From contig JAKAUW010000013.1 of NCBI GenBank assembly GCA_021817455.1, positions 1 through 64,000 on the forward strand: a stretch of 64,000 nucleotides of DNA, in the 5' to 3' direction. Every line of letters starts with the position of its first letter. The first letter of the stretch is position 1. Shown one piece after another: positions 34,162 to 42,519 of the stretch. The notes below the pieces were generated by a model that searched no databases, was not told the DNA's origin, and was given only the letters and a program-made list of their open reading frames with translations. The stretch is from Thermoplasmata archaeon (GTDB lineage: Archaea; Thermoplasmatota; Thermoplasmata; Thermoplasmatales; Thermoplasmataceae). The translations under genes and the position numbers were made by a program.

Positions 34162-34290
34162 TGATTATTAATTTTAGGTATTTAAGGATTGCCCATTGTG
34201 CAGAAATATAACTTCTTCAGCATAAGTCTTGAGAAAAGAAGTACATCCACCTTTATGTAAATCGAATGGCGTAGTTATTAGTGTACTCCC

Positions 34291-34300
34291 TTTTAAAACT
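34291..34300 (+). promoter_or_regulatory. TATA box of the first sdh operon
   Basis: TTTTAAAACT is centred about 30 bp before the GTG start of sdhA. A second copy of TTTTAAAACT occurs 16 bp downstream (34309-34318), too near the start to be the main box. Confidence 0.5.
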
Positions 34301-34324
34301 TAATGGGTTTTAAAACTGGTTTCT

Positions 34325-36028
34325 GTGGAGATAATAAAAGAAGACATCATAATAATGGGAGGGGGAATGGCGGGTCTGAGAGCTGCCATTTCAGCTGCAG
34401 AGAGAAATCCAAAAGTCTCTGTCGGGCTCGTTTCTAAACTATACCCATTAAGATCACATTCAGTTTCAGCTGAAGGAGGAACCAGTGCCGTTTTAAATCC
34501 AAAAGACAGCTATGACCTTCATTCCTTTGACACAATCAAGGGAAGTGATTATCTTGCGGATCAGGACGCTGTGGAGGAGTTTGTCAGGATCGTGCCTGAG
34601 CAGATATACACCACTGACCGATGGGGATGTCCATGGTCAAGGAATCCTGATGGAACAATTTCTCAGAGGGACTTCGGTGGGCTAAGTTTCCCAAGGGCAA
34701 CATTTGCGGCGGACAAGACCGGGTTCCATGTAATGCAGACTCTCTTCAGCAGATGCCAGATGCATGATCGAATTCACTTCTACAATGAATATTTCGTTAC
34801 TTCGGCTATAATTGAGCAGAGTAGTTTCAACGCCCTGACTGCAATTAACCTCAAAACAGGGGAGTTTGTAGTGTTCCAGGGCAAAGCACTGATCTTTGCG
34901 GCTGGAGGTGCAGGGCGACTTTACCAGTTCAGCACTTATGCCAGTTCTGTGACAGGTGACGGTAATGCAATAGCATACCGTGCAGGGCTTACACTCAAGG
35001 ATATGGAGTTTATGCAGTTCCACCCAACTGGTCTGGTCCCATCTGGTATCCTTATCACGGAAGCTGCGAGGGCAGAGGGTGGCTATCTCAGGAACTCTGA
35101 GAACAAGAGGTTCATGGAGAAATATGCTCCCACGAAACTGGAGGAAGCACCCAGAGACATTGTTTCCAGGGCAATGATGTGGGAAATACTTGCTGGACGC
35201 GGTATCAGTGATGAACACGGGGATACACCACATATTCATCTTGACCTGACGCACATCGCAGACAAACTGGAGGAGAGGCTCCCCATGATTACGGAAATAG
35301 CAAAAAAATTCAACCACATTGACCCAGCAGAAGAACCAATTCCCGTGAGGCCGGCCACACATTATACAATGGGGGGAATTGAAGTGCACATTTCAACTGA
35401 GACCCAGGTGCCAGGTATTTTTGGGGCAGGGGAAAATGTTGCAATTAGTATACACGGTGCAAACCGGCTTGGCTCAAACTCTACAAATGAATGCCTTGCT
35501 TTTGGCAATGTCTCAGGGATCGCAGCCGCTGACTGGGCATCTGCACACGAGATTCCCCAGCTTGACAGGATCAAAGCAATGATTGAAGAAAAGAGGATAT
35601 GGGAAGGAATACTTAAAAACGGAAGCGGAGAAAGCATTGCCAGGATAAGGGAAGATCTCAGGACGGGTATGGATCTCAATGTTGGTGTGCTCCGAACCGA
35701 AAATGAACTTGCGCGGCAGATCAGGAATATCAATTCCCTGAAAGCCAGATATGAAAAAGTCACTGTTGAGGACAAGTCAAGAGTATTCAATCTGCAGCTG
35801 CAGGAAGCCCTGGAACTTGGATTCATGCTGGATCTTGCAGAAGTTATAACAATCGGCGCCTTAATGAGGAGGGAAAGCAGGGGTGCACACTACAGAAATG
35901 ATTTCCCCGCAAGGGATGACAAGAGATTCCTCAAGCACACGATAGTTAACTACACCAGGGATGGCCCTCAGTTCAGTTACAAAGATGTAGTCATAACCAA
36001 GTGGCAACCAGCCGCGAGAGTATACTGA
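34325..36028 (+). CDS. sdhA: Succinate dehydrogenase/fumarate reductase flavoprotein subunit (first cluster)
   Basis: FAD-containing catalytic subunit that oxidises succinate or reduces fumarate. The N-terminal nucleotide fold is IIIMGGGMAGLRAA, the histidine for covalent FAD is in RSHSVSAEGGTSA, the substrate region is FHPTGLVPSGILITEAARAEGG (seen in parts) and the C-terminal FAD contact is HGANRLGSNSTNE. At 567 residues it is complete. The start is GTG 34325. It is the first of four genes, sdhABCD, divergent from the hsp20 operon. Its flavoprotein is clearly distinct from the second cluster's. Confidence 0.95.
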   Translation: MEIIKEDIIIMGGGMAGLRAAISAAERNPKVSVGLVSKLYPLRSHSVSAEGGTSAVLNPKDSYDLHSFDTIKGSDYLADQDAVEEFVRIVPEQIYTTDRWGCPWSRNPDGTISQRDFGGLSFPRATFAADKTGFHVMQTLFSRCQMHDRIHFYNEYFVTSAIIEQSSFNALTAINLKTGEFVVFQGKALIFAAGGAGRLYQFSTYASSVTGDGNAIAYRAGLTLKDMEFMQFHPTGLVPSGILITEAARAEGGYLRNSENKRFMEKYAPTKLEEAPRDIVSRAMMWEILAGRGISDEHGDTPHIHLDLTHIADKLEERLPMITEIAKKFNHIDPAEEPIPVRPATHYTMGGIEVHISTETQVPGIFGAGENVAISIHGANRLGSNSTNECLAFGNVSGIAAADWASAHEIPQLDRIKAMIEEKRIWEGILKNGSGESIARIREDLRTGMDLNVGVLRTENELARQIRNINSLKARYEKVTVEDKSRVFNLQLQEALELGFMLDLAEVITIGALMRRESRGAHYRNDFPARDDKRFLKHTIVNYTRDGPQFSYKDVVITKWQPAARVY

Positions 36029-36037
36029 AGTGATCAT

Positions 36038-36781
36038 ATGGTATCTGAAAACTATGAATTTGTCATTAAAAGGAAAACTGAACATGGGGTGTCAAGGCAA
36101 GACAGGTTTCTAGTGCCCAAAAAGAAAATCTCCACTGTACTTGAGGGACTGGTCTACATCAGCGAGAATCTCGACGGCACCCTTTCTTTCCGTCATTCTT
36201 GCAGGATGGAAATTTGCGGTAGCTGTTCCATGGAGATTAACGGAAAGCCGAAAATGGCTTGCTCTACCATAGCTGGGTCGCTTGGAACGGGCACAATCAA
36301 AGTGTCACCACTGCCACATTACGAAGTGATAAAGGACCTTGTAGTTGACATTGAGCCGTTTTTTGATAAGTACAGGGCCGTGAAACCTTACGTCATCAGA
36401 AACAACGAGGATAAGCCAAGCAGCGAACTGCTCCAGACACCAGAGCAGTTCAAGCTCTATGAGCAATATTCTATGTGCATTAAATGTGGGCTATGCCTTG
36501 CAGCTTGCCCAATTAGCGGTTCAGATGAAGATTACCTTGGGCCCGCAGCCCTCGCTGCGGCTTTGAGATTCAATTTGGACAGCAGGGATGGCGGCTCCGG
36601 AATCCGGCTCGAAATTACCGACACAGATGAAGGGATAGCCAGATGTCACTATGCAGGTGAATGTTCCGAAGTCTGCCCGAAAGATGTTGATCCATCGAAG
36701 GCAATTCAGCTACTACGGAGAGCAGCGATATCACACGAATTGAAAAAAGTCTTCAGGAGGGGTGCAAAAGGTGGGAAGTAA
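36038..36781 (+). CDS. sdhB: Succinate dehydrogenase iron-sulfur subunit (first cluster)
   Basis: Electron-transfer subunit linking the flavin to the membrane anchor. It has the plant-type [2Fe-2S] motif CRMEICGSCSMEINGKPKMAC (in two parts), then CIKCGLCLAACP and CHYAGECSEVCPK for the other two clusters, arranged as in ordinary SdhB. At 247 residues it is of usual size. The gene follows sdhA by 9 bp and overlaps sdhC. Confidence 0.95.
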   Translation: MVSENYEFVIKRKTEHGVSRQDRFLVPKKKISTVLEGLVYISENLDGTLSFRHSCRMEICGSCSMEINGKPKMACSTIAGSLGTGTIKVSPLPHYEVIKDLVVDIEPFFDKYRAVKPYVIRNNEDKPSSELLQTPEQFKLYEQYSMCIKCGLCLAACPISGSDEDYLGPAALAAALRFNLDSRDGGSGIRLEITDTDEGIARCHYAGECSEVCPKDVDPSKAIQLLRRAAISHELKKVFRRGAKGGK

Positions 36782-37175
36782 CAGCGGAGTAATTGGCTGG
36801 GGAAATTTCTTCCATAAAGGCATAGGATACTTCGCCTATACGATGCATAGGATTTCTGGCATAGTCATTGTACTGTACCTTTATCTCCACTTCTTTGTTC
36901 TATCCAACCTTTTGAAAGGAGGCGCCACATTCAATAGCCTCATAACATCGTTTACCTATGGCCCCTTTGACATTTTCATTGTGATGGACATACTTCTTAC
37001 TCTGGTAATTTTCTACCATGGGGCCAATGGCATAAGGCTCATGTTGAATGAATTTGGCCTTGGGCTCAAACATCACAAGGTTATGTTCTATGTGCTGGAG
37101 TCTGCAGCAATGGCAGTTATGTTGCTCTTCCTTTACTTTGCCTGGCAGGTTCTGGTGTCTGGGGGCGGCGTCTGA
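36771..37175 (+). CDS. sdhC: Succinate dehydrogenase membrane anchor, cytochrome b subunit (SdhC)
   Basis: Three-helix heme b anchor of 134 residues. The helix-1 signature HRISGIVIVLYLYLHFF and the YHGANGIR motif after helix 2 carry the likely heme histidine ligands. GTG 36771 is chosen because AGGAGG lies ten bases before it. An earlier in-frame GTG at 36762 sits directly on that AGGAGG. The start overlaps the end of sdhB by 11 nt. It pairs with the downstream SdhD to form a quinone and heme site. Confidence 0.9.
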   Translation: MGSNSGVIGWGNFFHKGIGYFAYTMHRISGIVIVLYLYLHFFVLSNLLKGGATFNSLITSFTYGPFDIFIVMDILLTLVIFYHGANGIRLMLNEFGLGLKHHKVMFYVLESAAMAVMLLFLYFAWQVLVSGGGV

Positions 37176-37573
37176 TGAGTACAGAAGAAAATGGATCAGG
37201 AACACGCTACAAACATGGGCAAAGAACCACTGGATCTATTCAATGGTTATTCCAGGCTGCAAGCGGGGTCTTCATAATCTTCTTCCTGGCTGTGCATCTA
37301 TATGTTGCACACATAAATGGTGGCAGCCCAATTGAGTTGTTTGATACAGTTGTGGGCAATCTTCGGAATCCATGGTGGCTTGCCTTTTTTCTCGCGTTCC
37401 TATGGATTGTTACTTATCACGGGCTTAATGGAGTAAAGGGGGTCATCTATGAAATGGGCATCACGGCAAAGACGAGAAAACTTGTATCTTGGGGAATTAT
37501 TGCTTTATTCACAGTATCAGTTATTTACGGCACCCTTCTATCGTTGGTTGTAGCGCAGATGACTATCCCCTGA
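37175..37573 (+). CDS. sdhD: Succinate dehydrogenase membrane anchor (SdhD)
   Basis: A second three-helix anchor of 132 residues with a soluble N-terminal tail. FIIFFLAVHLYVAHI holds a histidine pair and IVTYHGLNGVKG matches the YHGxNG motif of SdhC, suggesting the two anchors are related. The ATG overlaps the sdhC stop codon as TGATG. It ends the first cluster; a 189-bp gap with a new promoter follows. Confidence 0.88.
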   Translation: MSTEENGSGTRYKHGQRTTGSIQWLFQAASGVFIIFFLAVHLYVAHINGGSPIELFDTVVGNLRNPWWLAFFLAFLWIVTYHGLNGVKGVIYEMGITAKTRKLVSWGIIALFTVSVIYGTLLSLVVAQMTIP

Positions 37574-37708
37574 TAATTTTATCTCAAGAAAAATCGACTC
37601 TTGGGTGAACACCAACTAGGATCTGGCATGTATTCTATTGGTATCTTGGATTTATGGCCGATAGTTCAGGGATTATAAAAAGCCTATCCTAAATAATCAT
37701 TAAAACGT

Positions 37709-37719
37709 TTATTAAAGTC
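37709..37719 (+). promoter_or_regulatory. Candidate promoter of the second sdh cluster
   Basis: The 189-bp gap after sdhD holds TTATTAAAGTC, about 50 bp before the ATG at 37763, with AAATAATCATTAAAACG just upstream. Either would make this cluster a separate transcription unit with a short leader. I see no inverted repeat there. Confidence 0.4.
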
Positions 37720-37762
37720 TGAGGTATCAACAGAACAAGCTAGCTGTAATTAAGTGATTCAC

Positions 37763-39481
37763 ATGGCTGAGCAATACATAAAAACTGAGTCGGACGTTCT
37801 GATCATAGGAGCAGGCGGAGCTGGTATGAGGGCAGCACTCGCTGCTTCAGATGCTGGCCTTAGGGTAACTGTTGTTTCCAAGTCATTGCTGGGCAAGGCA
37901 CATACTGTAATGGCCGAGGGAGGGATAGCCGCTGCCCTTGGTAATGTTGACCCCAAAGATAACTGGCAGGTGCACTTCGGGGATATTGTAGAAGAAGGAG
38001 TGTACATCGGAAACTGGAGAATGGCAGAGATTCTTGCCAAGGAGGCACCCCAGAGAGTGCACGAGTTGGAAAGGTTTGGAGCTCTTTTTGACCGCACTCC
38101 TGACGGCAGGATCTTGCAGAGGGCTTTCGGCGGCCATTCCTATAGAAGGCTTTGCCATGTAGGAGACAGAACCGGGCTTGAAATTATAAGGACACTTCAG
38201 GACCAAATAATCCACAAGGAAAACGTCACAATTTTCGATGAAATGTACGTTACAAATCTTCTGAAGAAAAATGGACGCGTCATAGGCGCTGTGGGAATGA
38301 AAATGGACAAAGGCGAGTTCCATCTCTTCAGAGCCAAGGCTGTAGTGCTTGCAACAGGAGGCTGCGGGAGAGTCTTTAAGGTCACATCAAACTCATGGGA
38401 ATCCACGGGGGATGGTTTAGGCATTGCCTTCAGGGCCGGAGCGACCTTGCAGGATATGGAAATGATCCAGTTCCACCCCACGGGAATGGTTTATCCGCCA
38501 GGCGTAAAAGGACTTCTTGTCACGGAAGGCGTCAGAGGGGAAGGTGGAATCCTTTACAACAAGGACAAAGAGAGGTTCATGCTCAGATACTCGCCACAAA
38601 AAAAGGAGTTGGATGCGAGGGATGTCGTTGCCAGGGCAAATTATGCAGAGATCCAGGCCGGCAGGGGCACTGAACACGGCGGAGTTTACCTGGATATTTC
38701 CTACAAGGGGGCAGATTTCGTTAAGAAGAAACTCCCAAGCATGTATATGCAGTTCATGGAATTCGCAGGTGTTGATATTACAAAGGAAATGATGGAAGTA
38801 GCCCCAACTACGCATTATCAGATGGGTGGCGTACGAGTAGACCCAGATACAGGGGCCACAACAGTGGATGGATTGTTTGCCGCTGGAGAAATCGCCTGCG
38901 GACTGCATGGAGCAAACAGGCTCGGTGGTAACTCAATGAGTGATATCCTCGTCTTTGGAAAGAAAGTGGGCGAGGGGGCATCTGAATTTGTCAAGAAGGT
39001 GGAGTTGATGGATGTCGAGGATTCTGAAGTCACAGGTGAGATTGAGAAGGTTCTATCTTTCCTTAAGCCTGATGGAACAAACGCATATGATCTCATAGAT
39101 GAGCTTACCACAACCATGTCGGAAAACGTGGGTATAGTCAGGGATGGCGAACACCTCCAGAAAGCTCTTGACACCATTGCAAATATAAAAGAAAAGTACT
39201 CAAAGGTTGCAGCTCCAGGTGGAAGAAAATACAACCATGGCCTATTGGCTGCACTTGAGCTTGGCAACATGCTCGTAGCTACTGAGGCGATAGTGAGATC
39301 TGCAATAATGAGACCTGAAAGCCGTGGAGCACACACTAGGCTGGATTTCCCGAAGAAAAACAGGGAATGGTTGAAGAACATTACGTGCACCAATTCAAAC
39401 GGTGACATGAAGTTAGATACCATTCCGGTACCGGAACTTCCGGATGAGTTCAAACCATATGTTAAACCGGAGGAATACTGA
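37763..39481 (+). CDS. Flavoprotein subunit of a second, Sdh1-like succinate dehydrogenase
   Basis: A 572-residue SdhA/FrdA-family flavoprotein, well separated from the first cluster's. It has IIGAGGAGMRAALAA for FAD binding, KAHTVMAEGGIAA with the flavin-linking histidine, and NPKDNWQVHFGD, RMAEILAKEAP, FGALFDRTPDGRI and HVGDRTGLEIIRT. From memory these blocks match the mycobacterial Sdh1 flavoprotein (Rv0248c type) closely, as does ITKEMMEVAPTTHYQMGGV. Catalytic and FAD contacts (TEGVRGEGG, HGANRLGGNS) are intact. ATG 37763 is preferred to GTG 37754. The direction of the reaction in the cell is unknown. Confidence 0.92.
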   Translation: MAEQYIKTESDVLIIGAGGAGMRAALAASDAGLRVTVVSKSLLGKAHTVMAEGGIAAALGNVDPKDNWQVHFGDIVEEGVYIGNWRMAEILAKEAPQRVHELERFGALFDRTPDGRILQRAFGGHSYRRLCHVGDRTGLEIIRTLQDQIIHKENVTIFDEMYVTNLLKKNGRVIGAVGMKMDKGEFHLFRAKAVVLATGGCGRVFKVTSNSWESTGDGLGIAFRAGATLQDMEMIQFHPTGMVYPPGVKGLLVTEGVRGEGGILYNKDKERFMLRYSPQKKELDARDVVARANYAEIQAGRGTEHGGVYLDISYKGADFVKKKLPSMYMQFMEFAGVDITKEMMEVAPTTHYQMGGVRVDPDTGATTVDGLFAAGEIACGLHGANRLGGNSMSDILVFGKKVGEGASEFVKKVELMDVEDSEVTGEIEKVLSFLKPDGTNAYDLIDELTTTMSENVGIVRDGEHLQKALDTIANIKEKYSKVAAPGGRKYNHGLLAALELGNMLVATEAIVRSAIMRPESRGAHTRLDFPKKNREWLKNITCTNSNGDMKLDTIPVPELPDEFKPYVKPEEY

Positions 39482-40233
39482 TGGAAGAGAAAATAACCTT
39501 GAATATTTACAGGCAGGATCCGTCCGTAGATGAGAAGGGGCGTTACCAGAAATTTGAAGTTCCTTATGTTGACGGAATGGTTGTCCTTGACGCAGTAAGA
39601 TACGTTCAGGAAAAAATTGACACTACGCTTGCAATAAGGTGGAACTGCAAGGCTGCCAAGTGTGGTTCTTGCTCAGCAGAGATCAACGGCATGCCAAGAC
39701 TCATGTGCAAGACGAGGATTGATAAGGTAGGTCACAACATCACTGTCTCTCCTATGGGTGCCTATCCTGTGATCAGGGATCTTGTCACAGATGTATCCGA
39801 GAACTGGGATATACTCAGGCAGATTCCAAAATTCACCCCTAAGGAGGATCTGGAGTTCCCCTGGAAGATTCAGCAGGAGGACGTGGAAAGGTCTCAGGAA
39901 TTCAAGAAATGCATACAGTGCTTCCTGTGCCAGGATGTATGCCATGTTGTCAGGGAACATTCCACACCATATTTTGGACCGGCTCACATAGTCAAGGCTG
40001 CGTCTCTTGATATGCATCCCATTGACTCAGTGGACAGGTCTACTTTCCTGAACAAAGTGGGGGGACTTGGCTTCTGCAACATTACAAAGTGCTGCCAGGA
40101 TGTCTGCCCGGAGCATATCCGCATCACGGACAATGCAATTATCCAGGAAAAGGAAAGGACCGTTGACATGACATATGATCCTATTGCAAGGTTAATAAAG
40201 AGAAGCAGAACAAAGGAAAAGAGTGTGGTCTAA
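39481..40233 (+). CDS. Iron-sulfur subunit of the Sdh1-like complex
   Basis: A 250-residue SdhB/FrdB-family protein. IRWNCKAAKCGSCSAEING carries the [2Fe-2S] cysteines, CIQCFLCQDVCHVV and GFCNITKCCQDVCPEHI the other clusters, followed by KITDNA-like RITDNAIIQEKER. The spacing, QEDVERSQEFKKC and LDMHPIDSVDR closely resemble mycobacterial Rv0247c as I remember it, and differ from the SdhB of the first cluster, which has CIKCGLCLAACP. The ATG overlaps the flavoprotein stop as TGATG. Confidence 0.92.
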   Translation: MEEKITLNIYRQDPSVDEKGRYQKFEVPYVDGMVVLDAVRYVQEKIDTTLAIRWNCKAAKCGSCSAEINGMPRLMCKTRIDKVGHNITVSPMGAYPVIRDLVTDVSENWDILRQIPKFTPKEDLEFPWKIQQEDVERSQEFKKCIQCFLCQDVCHVVREHSTPYFGPAHIVKAASLDMHPIDSVDRSTFLNKVGGLGFCNITKCCQDVCPEHIRITDNAIIQEKERTVDMTYDPIARLIKRSRTKEKSVV

Positions 40234-40234
40234 A

Positions 40235-40966
40235 ATGATAGGCAATCAGAATCAGACAAGGCAGAAAACGAACAGGTCAATGACTAGGATTATACCAAAG
40301 GAGTTTCTGGAGCCAAACTGGAGGCTTTGGTCATTTATCCTGCTTATTGTGTTAGGAGTCTTCCTTATGGCCGTATACCCTGTGTATTACAGCAGTACCA
40401 CGGGGCTCACCGATCCTTTCTACTCTCCGACCCTTGCAGTGGTACCTCTTGTGGCGCTGTTCAGGTTTACCTGCTATGCATACAGGAAAGACTACCACAG
40501 GCACGTTTTCAATCACCCAAGAACCTGTGAAATCGGGTTCAGGGCTGAATTCAAAGGAAGAGAATACACCGGAGAAACAAGGCTTCTCAGAATAGAGAAT
40601 GCACACCGGTACTTCATGTATTTCGCAGTTGCGATACTGCCATTCTTCTACTATGACATATACCTTTCAATGGTGTACCAGCCCGGGTTCACACTTACAC
40701 TCGGTGGCCTGTTGCTAATAGTCAACACGGCACTCGTTACCCTCTATACATTCTCCTGCCATGCTATCAGGCACCTGGTCGGAGGAAACATAGACTGTTT
40801 CAGCTGCAAGCACAACACGAGAAACAAGATATTCAACGGTCAGACCTTACTGAATGCGCACCACGAGACATTTGCCTGGCTAAGCCTAACAATGTTCTTC
40901 CTGGTTGACCTATTCATAAGGGCTACAGTTGCCGGAGTGATACCGAACATAGTGCTTCTGCACTGA
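40235..40966 (+). CDS. Five-helix membrane anchor of the Sdh1-like complex with a Cys/His-rich loop
   Basis: A 243-residue membrane protein with five predicted helices (about residues 22-43, 60-78, 118-140, 150-172 and 210-232), in the place of the two small anchors of the first cluster. Between helices 4 and 5 lies SCHAIRHLVGGNIDCFSCKH, with three cysteines and three histidines, then NAHHETFAWLSL. The mycobacterial Sdh1 anchor has the same architecture (TCHSxRH..., NARHxxFAW from memory) and was reported to hold a Rieske-type [2Fe-2S] cluster. The same could apply here. An in-frame GTG at 40223 is an alternative start. Confidence 0.85.
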   Translation: MIGNQNQTRQKTNRSMTRIIPKEFLEPNWRLWSFILLIVLGVFLMAVYPVYYSSTTGLTDPFYSPTLAVVPLVALFRFTCYAYRKDYHRHVFNHPRTCEIGFRAEFKGREYTGETRLLRIENAHRYFMYFAVAILPFFYYDIYLSMVYQPGFTLTLGGLLLIVNTALVTLYTFSCHAIRHLVGGNIDCFSCKHNTRNKIFNGQTLLNAHHETFAWLSLTMFFLVDLFIRATVAGVIPNIVLLH

Positions 40967-40976
40967 GGTGAAAAAT

Positions 40977-41162
40977 ATGGCGAGAAATCTAAGCAGCGTA
41001 AGGTATCCACTGTTCTTCCTCGGTCTGTTCATAATAGAAATTGGAGGGCTCCTCTACCATTTCATGAACATTTCCGAGAACGATGTGGTGGCGTTTGCGG
41101 CCGTGGGATTCATCGTGTTCTTTCTTTCACTCGCTGTCCCCTGGTCCACAAACAAACACTAA
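40977..41162 (+). CDS. Small two-helix membrane protein in the Sdh1-like cluster
   Basis: A 61-residue protein (MARNLSSVRYPLFFLGLF...) with two hydrophobic segments and a short charged C terminus. GAGGTG lies seven bases before ATG 40977. It immediately follows the five-helix anchor and is the last gene before a T-rich terminator, so it probably belongs to the complex as a small extra subunit. No family is recognised. Confidence 0.65.
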   Translation: MARNLSSVRYPLFFLGLFIIEIGGLLYHFMNISENDVVAFAAVGFIVFFLSLAVPWSTNKH

Positions 41163-41190
41163 TTTTTTTAAAAAAAATTAATTTTTTAAA
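41161..41190. terminator. Bidirectional T-tract terminator
   Basis: A run of T, A and T tracts (TTTTTTTAAAAAAAATTAATTTTTTAA) fills the 15 bp between the convergent small membrane protein and DedA genes and extends into the DedA end. It provides U-rich ends in both directions. Confidence 0.5.
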
Positions 41191-41828
41191 GCCTTTCTAC
41201 TTTTCAATTTTGTGTATACCCACGCTATAACTATAATGGCAAGGGCTGCAAGCGCCAGGTCTGTGAACTTGTTGAAGGCACTGATTATCTGTTCCCAGTG
41301 GGGGCCAAGAAGGTAACCTAGGTAAATCAGGATTGAGTCCCAGATCATGGCACCTACAAAAGTCAGTACCAGGAAATGCGCCCTGTTCATTTTTGCAATG
41401 CCCGCTGGTATTGAAATGAATGTTCTGAATATAGGGACGAGCCTGGTTAGGAATACTGAAGGAGTCCCATATCTCTCAAACCAAAACTGGGTCCGGTCTA
41501 TGGAACCTTTGTCAAGCATCACGTATCTTCCGTACCTGAGGATAAGTGGTATACCTCCATAGTCCCCGAGCATGTAAGCAAGGTATGCCCCAACCATGTT
41601 GCCAACGCTACCTGCAAGAAGCAGCAGAATGAAAGCGGGAATTCCTATTTCGGAAGGCAATATCCCGCTGTAGGCAAGGTAGCCTCCAAAAGCCATAACT
41701 ACTTCAGACGGTATGGGGAGCAGAAGCCCTTCAAGAAGCATCAGGATAAAAATTCCGGGATAGCCTAGTGTTGTTATGATTGATATAACCTCATTGGACA
41801 CCATAGTGGCTAATGCAAGATCTAACAC
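41178..41828 (-). CDS. DedA-family membrane protein
   Basis: Polytopic protein of 216 residues of the DedA/SNARE-associated family, proposed flippases or lipid-linked transporters. Family features are GYPGIFILMLLEGLLLPIPSEVVM, GNMVGAYLAYMLGDYGG, and the FLTRLVPIFRTFISIPAGIAKM block with its conserved Arg and Pro, then GAMIWDSILIYLGYLLG. The start is GTG 41828; the in-frame ATG eight codons later is an alternative. Confidence 0.9.
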   Translation of the reverse strand: MLDLALATMVSNEVISIITTLGYPGIFILMLLEGLLLPIPSEVVMAFGGYLAYSGILPSEIGIPAFILLLLAGSVGNMVGAYLAYMLGDYGGIPLILRYGRYVMLDKGSIDRTQFWFERYGTPSVFLTRLVPIFRTFISIPAGIAKMNRAHFLVLTFVGAMIWDSILIYLGYLLGPHWEQIISAFNKFTDLALAALAIIVIAWVYTKLKSRKALKN

Positions 41829-41863
41829 GTGAACCGATCTTGTCCCTTTATTTATAAGGTTCG

Positions 41864-42376
41864 TCAGTCGTTACCGGGCATTTTCGCATAGAATTCTCCA
41901 AGCATAGCCCTTGTTTCCTCTTCCGGCAGTTCAAATTTCCTCTTTTTGATGTTACTTTCCAGCAGCATAAGTTCCGCCAGTTCATCAGGGTAGCCTTGAG
42001 CATAGACGATCTCCTTGATCTGGGAATTCATGATCATCTTTGAGCAAACAATGCATGGGTGTGTGGTTATGTAAATAGTTGCCCCGCTGATGCTTACTCC
42101 ATGCACTGCAGCCTGTATAATTGCATTCTGTTCAGCATGAAGACCCCTGCAAAGCTCATGCCTCTCGCCGGAGGGCACATTGAGGTCATCCCTGATGCAG
42201 CCAACAACGTCACAGTGGACTGTACCTGATGGGGGGCCATTATAGCCGGTTGCAAGGATGTTCTTGTCCTTCACGATAACGGCACCGACTTTTCTCCTAG
42301 TGCAGTTTGCTCTAGAAGCAGCGAGAAACGCCATCCTCATGAAATACTGGTCCCAAGTGGGCCTGTTATCTCCCAT
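41864..42376 (-). CDS. dCMP deaminase (ComEB type)
   Basis: Zinc-dependent cytidine/deoxycytidylate deaminase of 170 residues that supplies dUMP for thymidylate synthesis. The zinc motif HAEQN (with the catalytic glutamate) and [11 protein letters not shown] are intact. [25 protein letters not shown] and the insert C...CIRD...C...HELCRGL, with extra Cys/His residues of the dCMP deaminase group, identify the subfamily. It is divergent from the P-type ATPase. Confidence 0.92.
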   Translation of the reverse strand: MGDNRPTWDQYFMRMAFLAASRANCTRRKVGAVIVKDKNILATGYNGPPSGTVHCDVVGCIRDDLNVPSGERHELCRGLHAEQNAIIQAAVHGVSISGATIYITTHPCIVCSKMIMNSQIKEIVYAQGYPDELAELMLLESNIKKRKFELPEEETRAMLGEFYAKMPGND

Positions 42377-42486
42377 TTAATGCTGAACTTTAGCTGGATT
42401 AATAATATTTTGTGAACCGGAGCACTTCAGAATTGGAACTGAATGGTAAATGCCTCAGTAAGGCACATCTGAGGTTATTAGGGATT

Positions 42487-42499
42487 AATTACTATATTC
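42487..42499 (+). promoter_or_regulatory. TATA box that sets the P-type ATPase start
   Basis: TTAATTACTATAT is centred about 26 bp upstream of ATG 42520, supporting that ATG over the GTG at 42412 that also lies in frame. Confidence 0.45.
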
Positions 42500-42519
42500 A
42501 CCCACACATTTACAGTAAA

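Noticed and set aside
66-34300. CTCCCTTTTAAAACT seen both near base 67 and near base 34286
   Set aside because: The first copy is inside the partial coding region and the second is a promoter. One shared 15-mer over 34 kb with no longer match looks like chance.
34682-35389. 235-codon minus-strand frame inside sdhA
   Set aside because: Antisense shadow of the flavoprotein gene. It is rich in Cys, His and Trp as expected from a reverse reading, with no promoter.
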